Assembly (NCBI GenBank): GCA_002362105.1
Contig: DETD01000001.1
Coordinates: 62,001 to 126,000 of the forward strand
Direction of reading: 5' to 3'
From: Bacteroidales bacterium UBA3297
GTDB lineage: Bacteria; Bacteroidota; Bacteroidia; Bacteroidales; Paludibacteraceae
DNA: 64,000 nt
Shown here: positions 53,076 to 62,599 of the stretch, piece by piece
How positions within the stretch are numbered: position 1 is the first letter of the stretch
Layout: each line of letters begins with the position of its first letter
Made by a program: the position numbers and the translations under genes
Notes under the pieces: model-generated
The model's database searches: none
The model's input: only the letters and a program-made list of their open reading frames with translations
What the model was told of the DNA's origin: nothing

Positions 53076-53699
53076 TCACGCATGTCTTTGGTTGTTCAAC
53101 GAAAAGACACAGCCACAATAATTCTGCCGGTAAAGGTTATGGATTTTCGACAACTCAATTGACCTCAAATACCCGCCTTTTTTCTTAAAATCAGACGGCA
53201 AAAAGGTCACTCCATACTGTTCGCCCAGCTTTTCGCCAATGTTGTTCAACACGGTGGCGTTCTTCAACGGACTGATGGTCAGAGTTGTAGTAAAATAATC
53301 GAATTGGCGTTCCTTAGCGACTTTAGCGGCAGCCTCCAAACGCAGATTAAAGCACAAGGCACACCTTTCACCACCTTCGGCATCCTTCTCATGTCCCTTT
53401 ACAGTCTCATAGAAAGTCTGGGTATCGAAAAGGCCCTCTATGACTTCAACCTTATGCAGGGCAGGAAGTTCCTGTACAAGACGCCTAATTTCAGCGACTC
53501 TGTGACTATATTCAGCAGCCGGATAGATATTAGGATTATAAAAATATACTGAAATACAGAAGTACTGCGTTAAATACTCAAGCACATAGCTGCTACAAGG
53601 AGCGCAACAGCAATGCAGCAAAAGAGACGGCACATTCTGCGTCTCCACTTGCTTATTGATTAAGTTGTCGAGTTCCCTTTGATAATTACGATTATTCAT
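53076..53699 (-). CDS. queH: Epoxyqueuosine reductase QueH
   Basis: Non-cobalamin epoxyqueuosine reductase that completes queuosine in tRNA. The start is set at the ATG at 53699; the in-frame TTG at 53708 is less likely. The 207-residue protein carries the QueH cysteines: HCCCAPC near residue 30, the CALC pair in ERCALCFN near 115 and YCGC at the end, which bind an iron-sulfur cluster and iron. YFYNPNIYP and RSIELS are further family segments. It is divergent from rdgB (about 100 bases apart). Confidence 0.92.
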   Translation of the reverse strand: MNNRNYQRELDNLINKQVETQNVPSLLLHCCCAPCSSYVLEYLTQYFCISVYFYNPNIYPAAEYSHRVAEIRRLVQELPALHKVEVIEGLFDTQTFYETVKGHEKDAEGGERCALCFNLRLEAAAKVAKERQFDYFTTTLTISPLKNATVLNNIGEKLGEQYGVTFLPSDFKKKGGYLRSIELSKIHNLYRQNYCGCVFSLNNQRHA

Positions 53700-53798
53700 G
53701 GTCCACAAAATTACTTATTTTTTGTGCGGAACTTTCGAGAAAAGCGCCCTTAGGTAGATAAAAAGTACTATTTTTGACAAAACAAAGAAATTTGAAAA

Positions 53799-54377
53799 AT
53801 GAAAGAACTGTGTTTCGCCACTAACAACGCGCACAAAGTTGCAGAAGTACAAGCAAAAATAGGTTCGGAATTCAGCATCAAGACACTCAACGAGCTGGGA
53901 TGCACAGCCGACATACCCGAAACAGCCGACACGCTTGAGGGAAACGCCCTACAAAAAGCCCGCTACATTTGGAGCCACTACCATTGCAACTGCTTCGCAG
54001 ACGACACAGGTTTGGAGGTGGAAGCACTGAACGGAGCCCCAGGTGTGCACACAGCCCGCTACGCAGGCGACAGCAAAGACAACAACGCCAACATGGCGAA
54101 ACTACTTTCTGCCCTTGACGGGAAAGAGAACCGTAGAGCCTGTTTCCGTACCGTCATCGCACTAATAGAAGAGGGGAAAGAAACCCTTTTTGAAGGCAAA
54201 GTCGAGGGTATAATTACCACAAAAAAAAGTGGTTCAGAAGGATTTGGATACGACCCCGTATTCCAACCAACAGGTTACGACAAGACCTTTGCGGAACTAC
54301 CTCTTGCCGTAAAAAACAGCATCAGCCACCGTGGCCGTGCAGTAGAAAAACTCATAGAGCACCTAAAAAATCAATAA
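53799..54377 (+). CDS. rdgB: XTP/dITP pyrophosphatase (RdgB/HAM1)
   Basis: Removes non-canonical purine nucleoside triphosphates from the pool. The 192-residue protein starts with the substrate-binding CFATNNAHKVAEV (about residues 4-16), continues with CFADDTGLEVEAL and GAPGVHTARYAG, and has the C-terminal EGFGYDPVF and ISHRGRAVEKL motifs. porZ begins one base after its stop, so the two are translationally linked. A -7-like TATTTTTG lies at 53769-53776. Confidence 0.96.
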   Translation: MKELCFATNNAHKVAEVQAKIGSEFSIKTLNELGCTADIPETADTLEGNALQKARYIWSHYHCNCFADDTGLEVEALNGAPGVHTARYAGDSKDNNANMAKLLSALDGKENRRACFRTVIALIEEGKETLFEGKVEGIITTKKSGSEGFGYDPVFQPTGYDKTFAELPLAVKNSISHRGRAVEKLIEHLKNQ

Positions 54378-54378
54378 A

Positions 54379-56685
54379 ATGAAGAACAGGTTCAACACTA
54401 TACTAGGAACACTGGCGGCCATCATCACAGCTATTTCCAGTGCATTTACAGCTAGCGCCCAACTTCAAATGGGAGGCTGGCAGACCTACTTTTCCTACAA
54501 CAAAGTCCAGCAAATCATTCCAACTTCCGACAAGATATATGCCGTAAGCAACGGCAACCTCTTTTCTGTAGACAAGAAGTACAACAGTTTGGAAGAATAT
54601 ACAAAACTGACGGGTTTGTCGGACGGTAACATCTCGGTAGCGGCCTATAACAAAGAACGTGACGTGCTGGTCATCTGTTATTCCAGTTTCATCATCGACA
54701 TCATCGACCACGGCAAAGTCTACAAGATGTCGGATATTGCCAACAAGGACATATCAGGCAAAACAATCAACAGCATCAACTTCGGAGGAAAATATGTATA
54801 CCTTTCTTGCGGGTTCGGCATTGTTGCCATCGACCTGCAAAAGAAGGAGGTTGCCAACACTTACATTATCGGTCCAAAAGGAAACTACGTTTCCGTTTTA
54901 CAAACCGAGATTACAAACGACAGCATTTATGCGCTTACTCCAAACGCGCTCTACTCAGCAAGCCGGAAAGACAACAACCTTGCGAACTACGAGCACTGGA
55001 ACGCCAGAAGCCTTCCAATAGGAAATGCGAGCACAATCTGCCTTTTTGAAGACAAGATACACTATTTCGGCGACAATTGGTACATATGGGATGATGGTTG
55101 GAAACCTACGCCATACGCTTACATCACCAACGTAAATAAAGTGCACAGCAACAAAGGTTTTCTAACCATTTCCAGCATGAATTATGTGGCCATCTACAAC
55201 AAAGAATTAAAACGAGACACTATTTTTTTGAAATCGATTACTGACACCATCAGAGATGCAATATACGACCCGGAAACAGACTTGATATGGCTAGCCCAAG
55301 ACACGTTGAAAGCCATCAGAAGATCGACTGGAGAAGTTGAGAACAAATTCCTTCCTGAAGGGCCTAAGACAAACAACCCAAGTTTTATGAAATTTACTGA
55401 GGGAAGAGTTGTTTCCGGCTACGGTCCCAGATACGGAGATAACGGAATTGTCCAACAATTCGATGGGAATGAATGGATAAACTTCGGGAAAGACGACTTC
55501 AAATCAGGTAAATCAAAATTCCAAGCCGTATACGACATCACGTACGACCCTAAAGACACGCGCAGGATGTTTGTTTCCACCTGGTTCTCTATTTTCGAGT
55601 TTTACGACAACGAGTTTGTAAAAGCCTACAATACTAGCGAGACCAACTTGGTAGCCTGGTCAGGCTCGGAAGAAGTCATAGCCGTAGAAAATCTGACATT
55701 CGACAAAGAAGGCAACATGTGGGTTTTGAATGTAAAGGGTGGCAATTTAATGCACTGCGTCGACCCCGACGGGAAATGGCATACGCTCAACTGTCCGTCG
55801 GTATTCAACATAAGCGACATATCTGGTTTCACCATCTGCGAAAAGAGTAAAATAAAGGCAGTAGCGGCTAAGCAGATGAACAACAGCCGTGAAACCTGCC
55901 TGTTCTTGATGCAGAGTGGCACAAAAGCCTACAACGTGGCAAACCAAAGGATATTCAAGAACTTCACCATTACAGACGGAACGACGGTTTCTCCATCGAA
56001 AATCATCTGTGTGGCCGAAGACAAAGACGGCGACCTCTGGGTCGGAACCGACATTGGTCCATTTGTCCTTAAAAACATCTCCAATGTTTTCAATAAAGAC
56101 TACAAGGTAACAAGAATAAAAATCACCCGACGCGACGACGAGACCCTTGCCGACTACTTGCTCTCGACAGAGATGATCAACACCATTGCCATTGACGGAG
56201 CAAACCGGAAATGGATTGGCACACTATCGTCTGGCGTATACCTGCTCAGTCCCGATGGTCAGGAGACCATCCACCATTTTACGACCAGCAACAGTCCGCT
56301 GACGACCAACTCCATTACATCGATAGACATCAACCCTGAAAATGGAATAGTTTACATCCAGACTCCGAACGGCTTATTCAGCTATAAGAGTGACGCGGCA
56401 CAAGGGAAGTCATCGTTAAGCGATGTGCATGTTTATCCCAACCCTGTCCGCCCCGACTATAGTGGAGTAATTACCATTACAGGATTGATGGAAGATACGG
56501 AAGTGCGCATAACCGATGCGGCCGGTCGCGTTATATGCCACGGAAAATCGAACGGAAGCGTCTACACTTGGGATGGATGTTTATCGACCGGCAGACGCGC
56601 GTCGACAGGCGTATACTACGTATTCCAAGCCACAAAAGACGGAGGAGAAAGCAACGTCAGCAAATTTGCAATCATCAAGAAATAA
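54379..56685 (+). CDS. porZ: PorZ-like T9SS attachment-complex protein
   Basis: A 768-residue exported protein with signal peptide (1-27, ending TASAQ). It consists of two beta-propellers (about 30-330 and 330-670; repeated blades such as DKIYAVSNGNLFSVDKKY and EDKDGDLWVGTDIGPFVLKN) and a C-terminal domain (about 685-768) of the T9SS sorting type with VHVYPNPVRPD and GRVICHG strands, ending AIIKK. Length and layout match P. gingivalis PorZ, a surface protein that passes anionic lipopolysaccharide to the sortase PorU. It is therefore a machine part that is itself a T9SS substrate. It sits in rdgB-porZ-tsaE, one base after rdgB and six bases before tsaE, about 20 kb from the gld operon. Confidence 0.85.
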   Translation: MKNRFNTILGTLAAIITAISSAFTASAQLQMGGWQTYFSYNKVQQIIPTSDKIYAVSNGNLFSVDKKYNSLEEYTKLTGLSDGNISVAAYNKERDVLVICYSSFIIDIIDHGKVYKMSDIANKDISGKTINSINFGGKYVYLSCGFGIVAIDLQKKEVANTYIIGPKGNYVSVLQTEITNDSIYALTPNALYSASRKDNNLANYEHWNARSLPIGNASTICLFEDKIHYFGDNWYIWDDGWKPTPYAYITNVNKVHSNKGFLTISSMNYVAIYNKELKRDTIFLKSITDTIRDAIYDPETDLIWLAQDTLKAIRRSTGEVENKFLPEGPKTNNPSFMKFTEGRVVSGYGPRYGDNGIVQQFDGNEWINFGKDDFKSGKSKFQAVYDITYDPKDTRRMFVSTWFSIFEFYDNEFVKAYNTSETNLVAWSGSEEVIAVENLTFDKEGNMWVLNVKGGNLMHCVDPDGKWHTLNCPSVFNISDISGFTICEKSKIKAVAAKQMNNSRETCLFLMQSGTKAYNVANQRIFKNFTITDGTTVSPSKIICVAEDKDGDLWVGTDIGPFVLKNISNVFNKDYKVTRIKITRRDDETLADYLLSTEMINTIAIDGANRKWIGTLSSGVYLLSPDGQETIHHFTTSNSPLTTNSITSIDINPENGIVYIQTPNGLFSYKSDAAQGKSSLSDVHVYPNPVRPDYSGVITITGLMEDTEVRITDAAGRVICHGKSNGSVYTWDGCLSTGRRASTGVYYVFQATKDGGESNVSKFAIIKK

Positions 56686-56691
56686 CGAAAT

Positions 56692-57111
56692 ATGGCATTC
56701 TGCATTGAGATTCCCTCACTTGATAAAATAAGCGAGGCAGCGGCCCAGTTTGTAGCAAAAATGGGCAACGGAAAAGTTTATGTTTTTTATGGGAATATGG
56801 GCGCAGGGAAGACAACCTTTATAAAGGCTGTTTGCGAACAACTTGGAGTGACAGATGTCATAAACAGTCCGACTTTTGCCATCGTGAACGAATACGAAGA
56901 CGGAAACGGGGAACCCATCTACCATTTCGACTTCTACCGCATCAACAAAGAGGAAGAAGCATACGACTTCGGATATGAAGACTACTTCTATAGTGGAAAC
57001 GTCTGCTTCATTGAATGGCCGGAAATGGTAAAAAACCTTATTCCGGAAGACGCAATTGAAGTTCACATCAAAGAAAACGAAGACGGGACAAGAACCGTAA
57101 ATGTCGGCTAA
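56692..57111 (+). CDS. tsaE: tRNA threonylcarbamoyladenosine biosynthesis ATPase
   Basis: ATPase of the t6A37 machinery. The 139-residue length is typical. Walker A is GNMGAGKTT (about residues 33-41), followed by SPTFAIVNEY and the FYRI and IEWPE motifs of the TsaE family. It follows porZ by six bases and is closed by a bidirectional terminator. Its product makes the t6A substrate for TcdA, which is encoded at 2.1-2.9 kb. Confidence 0.95.
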   Translation: MAFCIEIPSLDKISEAAAQFVAKMGNGKVYVFYGNMGAGKTTFIKAVCEQLGVTDVINSPTFAIVNEYEDGNGEPIYHFDFYRINKEEEAYDFGYEDYFYSGNVCFIEWPEMVKNLIPEDAIEVHIKENEDGTRTVNVG

Positions 57112-57116
57112 ACGAA

Positions 57117-57152
57117 AAAAATCCCCTGGAACCACAGTCCAGGGGATTTTCA
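57117..57152. terminator. Bidirectional terminator after tsaE
   Basis: An 11-bp perfect stem (AATCCCCTGGA at 57120-57130, complement at 57138-57148) with a 7-base loop, flanked by A and T runs, between two convergent genes. Confidence 0.85.
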
Positions 57153-57171
57153 TATCCATACAGAGCAGTAT

Positions 57172-57645
57172 TCAAATAGCATTCTGCTCGGCTATAATTT
57201 CAAGCAATTCTTTCAGTTGGTCGAAAGACTTTTCCAACATCGACATATTTTTAGACAGGTAGACATAGAAGTCTTTCCATTGTTCCCTTTTGTGGATGTT
57301 CAGATCGGGATTTCTACGATAGATACGGCAAACATCGGTACCACAAGGCTTAATAAAAGAATCCTCCCATATAGCATTATCGAAGTACTCGTCAAACACC
57401 ACCTTGTATTTGCGCATAAGCTCCATCATAGCGAACCGCTTATTCTGGTTGTGATGGTTGAGTTCAAAAATAACATAAGCCCCTTCGCGGGTAGCATCGA
57501 ACTTCAACTCAACCCCCTTTATCTTGGTATTGTAAAGAATCCAAGGTTTCTTTCTGTATTTGAAACGAGGCAAATGGGAACAGAATTCATCGAAACCGTT
57601 CCAAAACTCTCTGTGCAGTTGTTTTATTTCTTCGCGACTGTACAT
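57172..57645 (-). CDS. DUF4268-like protein
   Basis: A 157-residue cytoplasmic protein matching DUF4268 in outline: an N-terminal helix (REEIKQLHREFWNGFDEF), a strand pair KGVELKFDATREGAYVIFEL (about residues 43-62) and helical rest with MELMRKYK and KREQWKDFYVYLSKN. Its function is unknown; the charged strand region has some likeness to nuclease-fold proteins, but no full PD-(D/E)xK motif is seen. It is 15 bases downstream of the DUF4250 gene and on the same strand as the AddB-like nuclease. Confidence 0.75.
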   Translation of the reverse strand: MYSREEIKQLHREFWNGFDEFCSHLPRFKYRKKPWILYNTKIKGVELKFDATREGAYVIFELNHHNQNKRFAMMELMRKYKVVFDEYFDNAIWEDSFIKPCGTDVCRIYRRNPDLNIHKREQWKDFYVYLSKNMSMLEKSFDQLKELLEIIAEQNAI

Positions 57646-57660
57646 AAATAGCGGAATTAA

Positions 57661-57840
57661 TTACCAGAATTTATTTTGTTGCTCGTTATACTCGAAACCC
57701 GCACTTTTCAACTTCTCCTCAATAAAAATTTTGTCAACCGACAACGAATTACAAAAGTCGTCAAGAGAAGAGTATTCGTCACGCAGTTTCATATTAACGA
57801 AACTGAAAAGCATCATCACATCTTCGGGCAGTTCATTCAT
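57661..57840 (-). CDS. DUF4250 domain protein
   Basis: A 59-residue protein starting at the ATG at 57840 (MNELPEDVMMLFSFVNMKL). The segments PEDVMMLFSFVN, KLRDEYSSLDDFC and GFEYNEQQNKF match DUF4250, a small family without known function found in gut Bacteroidota and Firmicutes. An upstream in-frame extension to 57912 begins with TTG and lacks family support. It lies in line between the AddB-like nuclease and the DUF4268 gene. Confidence 0.8.
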   Translation of the reverse strand: MNELPEDVMMLFSFVNMKLRDEYSSLDDFCNSLSVDKIFIEEKLKSAGFEYNEQQNKFW

Positions 57841-57938
57841 AAAACTCTGTCTTCTTTTAAATTGTCCACAAAAGTAAGCGAGAAAATCGTAAAAATCTCT
57901 TTTTCTCAGCAAGAAAAAAAGAGAAGACCATTCAAAAC

Positions 57939-60900
57939 CTATCTTTTAGCCGAATCTTCGCGGTGACAAATGGATTTAAAATCACAGAATGTGCAAGTTT
58001 GCACATCATCTGTTGCCTTAAACGGCACATTCTTGTCAAGCAAATTCCTTAAAACATTTTTCAAGTTATTCCAAAATTCTTCTTGGACATCGGTGTCATC
58101 CTCATCGGTAGAATTCAAGGTGATTGTCTTTTTATTCACCGTAAGATTCGGACTGTACTCTTCATTCATTTCCCGAGGGAACATCAGGGCAGGACGCACC
58201 AAACGTTTTTCCTTGTTATAGCACAACGTAGAATCGTCAGAAGGAAAATTCCACAGACAAGAATAGAGTGTAGCCTGAAAAGCCTTGTCAGCCCGTTTGT
58301 CGCCAGCCACAAACATACGTTCAACATTAGGCATTCTCCGCTTTGTTCCACCCGCATCGCCCCCGGTCTTGTAATCGACCACACGGAACACATTACCCTT
58401 CAAATCGCGACGGTCTATAATACCGCCTAAACGGAAAGCGAAAACCGTATTGTCGCGCAATTCCACCTCCACTTTCTGAGATATGCGGTATTCTGGCTCA
58501 TACATAGTAAAGCCACCATCTTCGGCATAACGGACATCTTCCGTCAGTTGCTTTCGTAACAACTCAACCAAGACATCGCGTTTAATAAGTTGGATGCCGG
58601 AATAGTCGGCATGCGAATTTATGTGGAACTCTTCCTTAAAGGCAGTATCGACAATCGATTCCAATTTTTCCTGTTTCAAGAACGGGGTTAGGTCCGCTGT
58701 TGACACGGGAGTCTTCCAATTGGTTTTTGCATTAGGAGACTGCTTGGCAATTTCGCAATAAACAAGTTCCATCGACCGGTGGAATATCCGGCCAAAGAAA
58801 GCCTCGTCAACATCCATATCCACATCCTCGTCAGCAGACAAGCGTTTCACATATTGGAAGTAGAAACGCAAAGAGCAGTCGAGATAAGAATTTAACGCGC
58901 TAGGAGACAAGTCGAAGTTGGCGACACCAACACCCGTCTTTTTGACCTGATCATTGTGTTTTACCCGTTCCTCGTTCGTCATATATCGATACGATTCACA
59001 CAGATTTCTGAGGTCCTCCTCTTTTTTCTCGACCACCAATGGTAAAGAGTCGACAGCGACCGCATCGGGGAAAGCCAGAGGAATAATCGCAGAAAAGGCA
59101 TGATACTCGTCCTTCAACTGACGTAAGAAACGGCTCTGCTCTCCGCCAGAGGTTCCCGTTGAGGTATTGAACAACAGCGTAATAGAAGACGGCCGCTGCA
59201 TCTGGCGGAAAAAGTTATAGGCATAGAGGGCATCTTCGTGCTCAACCGCAGGCAACTGGTATGCGATGCGGAGGGCATATGGAATAAAAGAAGGTGCGAA
59301 CGAGTCTTTAGGCATATATTTTTCTCCGACCGACAGCATAAGCACATGTTTGAAGTCGAGGCTTCTAGTTTCCAAAAAGCCCATAATCTGTAGTCCACGA
59401 GCAGGTTCTCCGCTATAAGGGACTTTGGCAGACGCGAACATTTTAGACATCAGTTGAAAGAACAAGGCGACTGTGAGTTCGTTCCCGAGTTTGCACGAGT
59501 CCTCCAAACCATTCGACAGACAAGTCAGCATCCGGTAAACTTGAAAAAAAGCTTCCTCGTAGAGCCCGGTAAAGTTCAAGTTCAACGTCTCTCTCTTCCT
59601 GATGTCAGAACGGAACACCGAAGAGAGGCTGGCAAGCACATCAAGCATCCACCCTACCAGTCCGTCGGCAGGTTTGTCCATACGGGCTTCACAAAGAGAG
59701 AAAACCTTACCTGCAAAATCCAATTCTCCATCACCAACCTCTTCTGTGGCGAGATTTTTCGCGAACCCCTGCATTTCAGAGACAGACACATAAGTTTTTG
59801 TTTCCTCCTTCAGCACATTGGCCAGTTTAACAGAAAGAGTCGGCATCTTTTTCCGGACGATTCCGTTACGGAGGACATTGACCACTGCCATATAAGGGAA
59901 ACGAGAGCCACCGCCACGCGCGAACTGCAGCTGCGCCAACGTCTGAACCAGAGCATAAGCAGGAGTTTGCGTAACAGGGAATCCCATTGTCACATTCATT
60001 TTCTTGACTGAATCGGGAATGGAATGCAGCACAGCAGGCAACAATTTCTCATCGCACAAGACAATAGCTATTTCGTCATCCTTCACTCCACGCTCCTTTA
60101 AGTCGGAAACAAATTTCGACACATATTTAGCCTGGGCCGTATCGGTCGAAGCAGAAAACACCCTGACATGGGCGCCATCGGCCAAACGGGACAAATATTC
60201 GTGTGAAGTCCTATCGCTGTCAAGTTCATTCGCATTATTCTTCAACTCGTTCGGAAGGCTTAAAAGCACCCCTTCTTGGCGAGCAGTGTGCGACAAGCCA
60301 GACAAGCCACCGATATTGACCCGAAGGAACGTACCGGCATCGTCACGGAAAGACCTACGGCTTCGCATAGCCGCCCCATCAAGATTAGAAGGGTCGAAGA
60401 AAGAAATGTCGTAATCCCAATAGAACAAAGCGGCAGGTTGTCCGTCAGGCAGCATCTTTTTGCTCAACTTTTTCAGCAGTTTCTTTTCGCACCCGTTCAG
60501 AGCATTAAAGCCGACAAACACATAACGCATATTGTCGGGCAGTTGCGGAGGCAGACCGTCCATATCCATCCGTTCAGCCACCCTGCGGTGCAACATACCA
60601 GAATAAGCCAGCGACTCTTCATCGAGCTTTTTCTTAAAGCACTCATAGACATCGCCCAGAATTTCCCATAGCGTGATAAAGCCCTTAAATAAGGCTGTTT
60701 CTGTATTGAAATCACGTTTCAGGAAATCCTGCACAGCCTTAATCTGCACTTCCGTAAGGTAATCGAGGGTCTCTAAGTCCTTAAACTCCTTAAAGTTTCG
60801 GAACAACGATTTAGCGTCGACCAAATTCTTATCAACATCGTCGAAGTCATTTAAAATGATTTCGCCCAAGAAGTAGAATTCGTCAAACGACTTTGTCAAG

Positions 60901-61274
60901 ATTTTTTTTGGTACTTCGTCAGAATCGCCCTGTGCGTCTAGTTCAGCCAAACGCGCATTGCTTACTTTTTGGTAAGCCCAATAAAGAATTTGTATCAGCA
61001 ATACCTTGTCGGCATCGGGCACAATCTTATTCTTGAAGTTGAACATCGAAGCAAACTGTTCCAGCAGGTTGCTACTAGTAGCATAGGCAGGCGACCAAAT
61101 TGGCGACTCTTCATTATAGTGCTCACTATAAGCTTGAAGCAAATACTTGTCCATAAACAAACGCGCACGCTTGTTCGGGAACACCACCGTCATTTTCGAG
61201 AAGTCTTTACTTTCTGCATTTTTCAAGACCAAATCGTCGGCAACCGTCTTTAAAAAGGGAACAAATTTCTCCAT
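57939..61274 (-). CDS. AddB-like PD-(D/E)xK nuclease with Fe-S cluster
   Basis: An 1,111-residue protein resembling the AddB/RexB subunit of double-strand-break resection complexes. The start is set at the ATG at 61274 (MEKFVPFLKTVADDL); another ATG at 61292 would start almost at the predicted transcription start after the -7-like box at 61298-61305. The N-terminal helicase-like part has no functional Walker A (VVFPNKRARLF in its place). The C-terminal nuclease has GGIIDRRD then VVDYKTG (about residues 990-1015). Four Cys can bind a 4Fe-4S cluster: one in LDCSLRF (about 800) and three in CTFCDFKSIC near the end, the AddB pattern. The AddA partner is not adjacent, because a divergent gene lies upstream. 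Confidence 0.82.
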   Translation of the reverse strand: MEKFVPFLKTVADDLVLKNAESKDFSKMTVVFPNKRARLFMDKYLLQAYSEHYNEESPIWSPAYATSSNLLEQFASMFNFKNKIVPDADKVLLIQILYWAYQKVSNARLAELDAQGDSDEVPKKILTKSFDEFYFLGEIILNDFDDVDKNLVDAKSLFRNFKEFKDLETLDYLTEVQIKAVQDFLKRDFNTETALFKGFITLWEILGDVYECFKKKLDEESLAYSGMLHRRVAERMDMDGLPPQLPDNMRYVFVGFNALNGCEKKLLKKLSKKMLPDGQPAALFYWDYDISFFDPSNLDGAAMRSRRSFRDDAGTFLRVNIGGLSGLSHTARQEGVLLSLPNELKNNANELDSDRTSHEYLSRLADGAHVRVFSASTDTAQAKYVSKFVSDLKERGVKDDEIAIVLCDEKLLPAVLHSIPDSVKKMNVTMGFPVTQTPAYALVQTLAQLQFARGGGSRFPYMAVVNVLRNGIVRKKMPTLSVKLANVLKEETKTYVSVSEMQGFAKNLATEEVGDGELDFAGKVFSLCEARMDKPADGLVGWMLDVLASLSSVFRSDIRKRETLNLNFTGLYEEAFFQVYRMLTCLSNGLEDSCKLGNELTVALFFQLMSKMFASAKVPYSGEPARGLQIMGFLETRSLDFKHVLMLSVGEKYMPKDSFAPSFIPYALRIAYQLPAVEHEDALYAYNFFRQMQRPSSITLLFNTSTGTSGGEQSRFLRQLKDEYHAFSAIIPLAFPDAVAVDSLPLVVEKKEEDLRNLCESYRYMTNEERVKHNDQVKKTGVGVANFDLSPSALNSYLDCSLRFYFQYVKRLSADEDVDMDVDEAFFGRIFHRSMELVYCEIAKQSPNAKTNWKTPVSTADLTPFLKQEKLESIVDTAFKEEFHINSHADYSGIQLIKRDVLVELLRKQLTEDVRYAEDGGFTMYEPEYRISQKVEVELRDNTVFAFRLGGIIDRRDLKGNVFRVVDYKTGGDAGGTKRRMPNVERMFVAGDKRADKAFQATLYSCLWNFPSDDSTLCYNKEKRLVRPALMFPREMNEEYSPNLTVNKKTITLNSTDEDDTDVQEEFWNNLKNVLRNLLDKNVPFKATDDVQTCTFCDFKSICHREDSAKR

Positions 61275-61481
61275 ACCACTGCCTATTAACATTTATACAA
61301 ATATAGCAACTTTTGCTTTTATAGAGTAAGCAGTGAAAGAACAATTGAACAGTTCAAACAACAAGCGTCGACACACAGGACGGCCAAAGAGAAGACAGGA
61401 GACAGCTGCGACAGCATCAATTACACCATCTTTACAAGTAAATCGGTTCAGATTAACTAAATTTGCAAAAAACTACCATAC

Positions 61482-62591
61482 ATGAAATTACTTTTCCCAA
61501 TACTAATCATACTCTTTGCAATTTCAGCACAGGTATATGTATCTTACCGCATATACCACATCCTCCCCATCGGCAACGCAGGAAAGACTGTGGCAACAGT
61601 CCTCTACAATATAGCACTCATTTTAATGATTGTCTTTTTTACAGCCGGATATACCGGTACCAGGCTGGGGAACTTTACCGTGACAAAATTTATTTACGAA
61701 GTCGGGACATCAACCCTATTTATCTTGCTGTATCTGTTCATGATTTTTCTTGCCATCGACCTATTACGTCTCATCCATGTCCTCCCCAAGAACTTTGTAG
61801 ACAACAGTCTGGCCGGAAGCATAGGAGTAACCAGCCTGATGCTGGTTCTTTTTATCGGTGGGAACATCCACTACCACCACAAATACAGGGAAACCCTCGA
61901 CCTGACGACCTCAAAGCCATTAAAGAAGCCGGTAAAGCTAGTTATGCTTAGCGACCTGCACCTGGGCTACCACAACGAACGTTCGGAATTTGCGAAATGG
62001 GTAGACCTTATCAACAAAGAGAACCCCGATCTTGTGCTGCTAGGCGGCGACGTGGTCGACTTCAACACCGTTCCACTATTGGAACAAAATGTAGCAGAAG
62101 AGTTTCACAGGATAAACGCACCAGTTTACGCCTGCCTAGGGAACCACGAATTTCTGGGCGGGAAAAACAATGCCGACAGTTTCTACAAACTAGCGGGAAT
62201 CAACCTGCTTATGGACGAAACCGTGCAACTACCCGAATTCGGAATCTGCCTTATAGGCCGAGACGACTTCACCAACCGGAGACGGAAAAGGATTGCAGAC
62301 CTGATAGCCGGACATCCGACAGACAGTCTGTACACCATAGTACTGAACCACCAACCATTCCATTTGGAAGAAGCCGAAGAGAATGGAATTGACTTCCAAT
62401 TCAGCGGCCACACGCACAACGGACAGGTTTGGCCGATAAACCTTATTGTAGACGGCATTTACGAGTGTGGATACGGAGAGTGGAAACGGGGCAACACCCG
62501 GTACTACATCAGTTCTGGCATAGGCATATGGGGCGGTAAATTCCGCATCGCATCAAAGTCGGAATACGTTGTGGCCGAACTTCATAACTAA
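61482..62591 (+). CDS. Membrane-anchored metallophosphoesterase
   Basis: A 369-residue protein with four predicted N-terminal membrane spans (about 1-20, 35-55, 75-100, 112-130) followed by a calcineurin-like phosphoesterase domain of the YkuE type (about 150-369). The metal ligands lie in SDLHLG, GGDVVDF, GNHEF, LNHQPF and SGHTHNGQ. YkuE-type enzymes act on lipid or envelope phosphoesters, but the substrate here is unknown. It starts 207 bases from the divergent nuclease gene, with a -7-like TAAATTTG at 61458-61465, and is followed after eight bases by the acyltransferase gene. Confidence 0.87.
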   Translation: MKLLFPILIILFAISAQVYVSYRIYHILPIGNAGKTVATVLYNIALILMIVFFTAGYTGTRLGNFTVTKFIYEVGTSTLFILLYLFMIFLAIDLLRLIHVLPKNFVDNSLAGSIGVTSLMLVLFIGGNIHYHHKYRETLDLTTSKPLKKPVKLVMLSDLHLGYHNERSEFAKWVDLINKENPDLVLLGGDVVDFNTVPLLEQNVAEEFHRINAPVYACLGNHEFLGGKNNADSFYKLAGINLLMDETVQLPEFGICLIGRDDFTNRRRKRIADLIAGHPTDSLYTIVLNHQPFHLEEAEENGIDFQFSGHTHNGQVWPINLIVDGIYECGYGEWKRGNTRYYISSGIGIWGGKFRIASKSEYVVAELHN

Positions 62592-62599
62592 AAGCAAAC

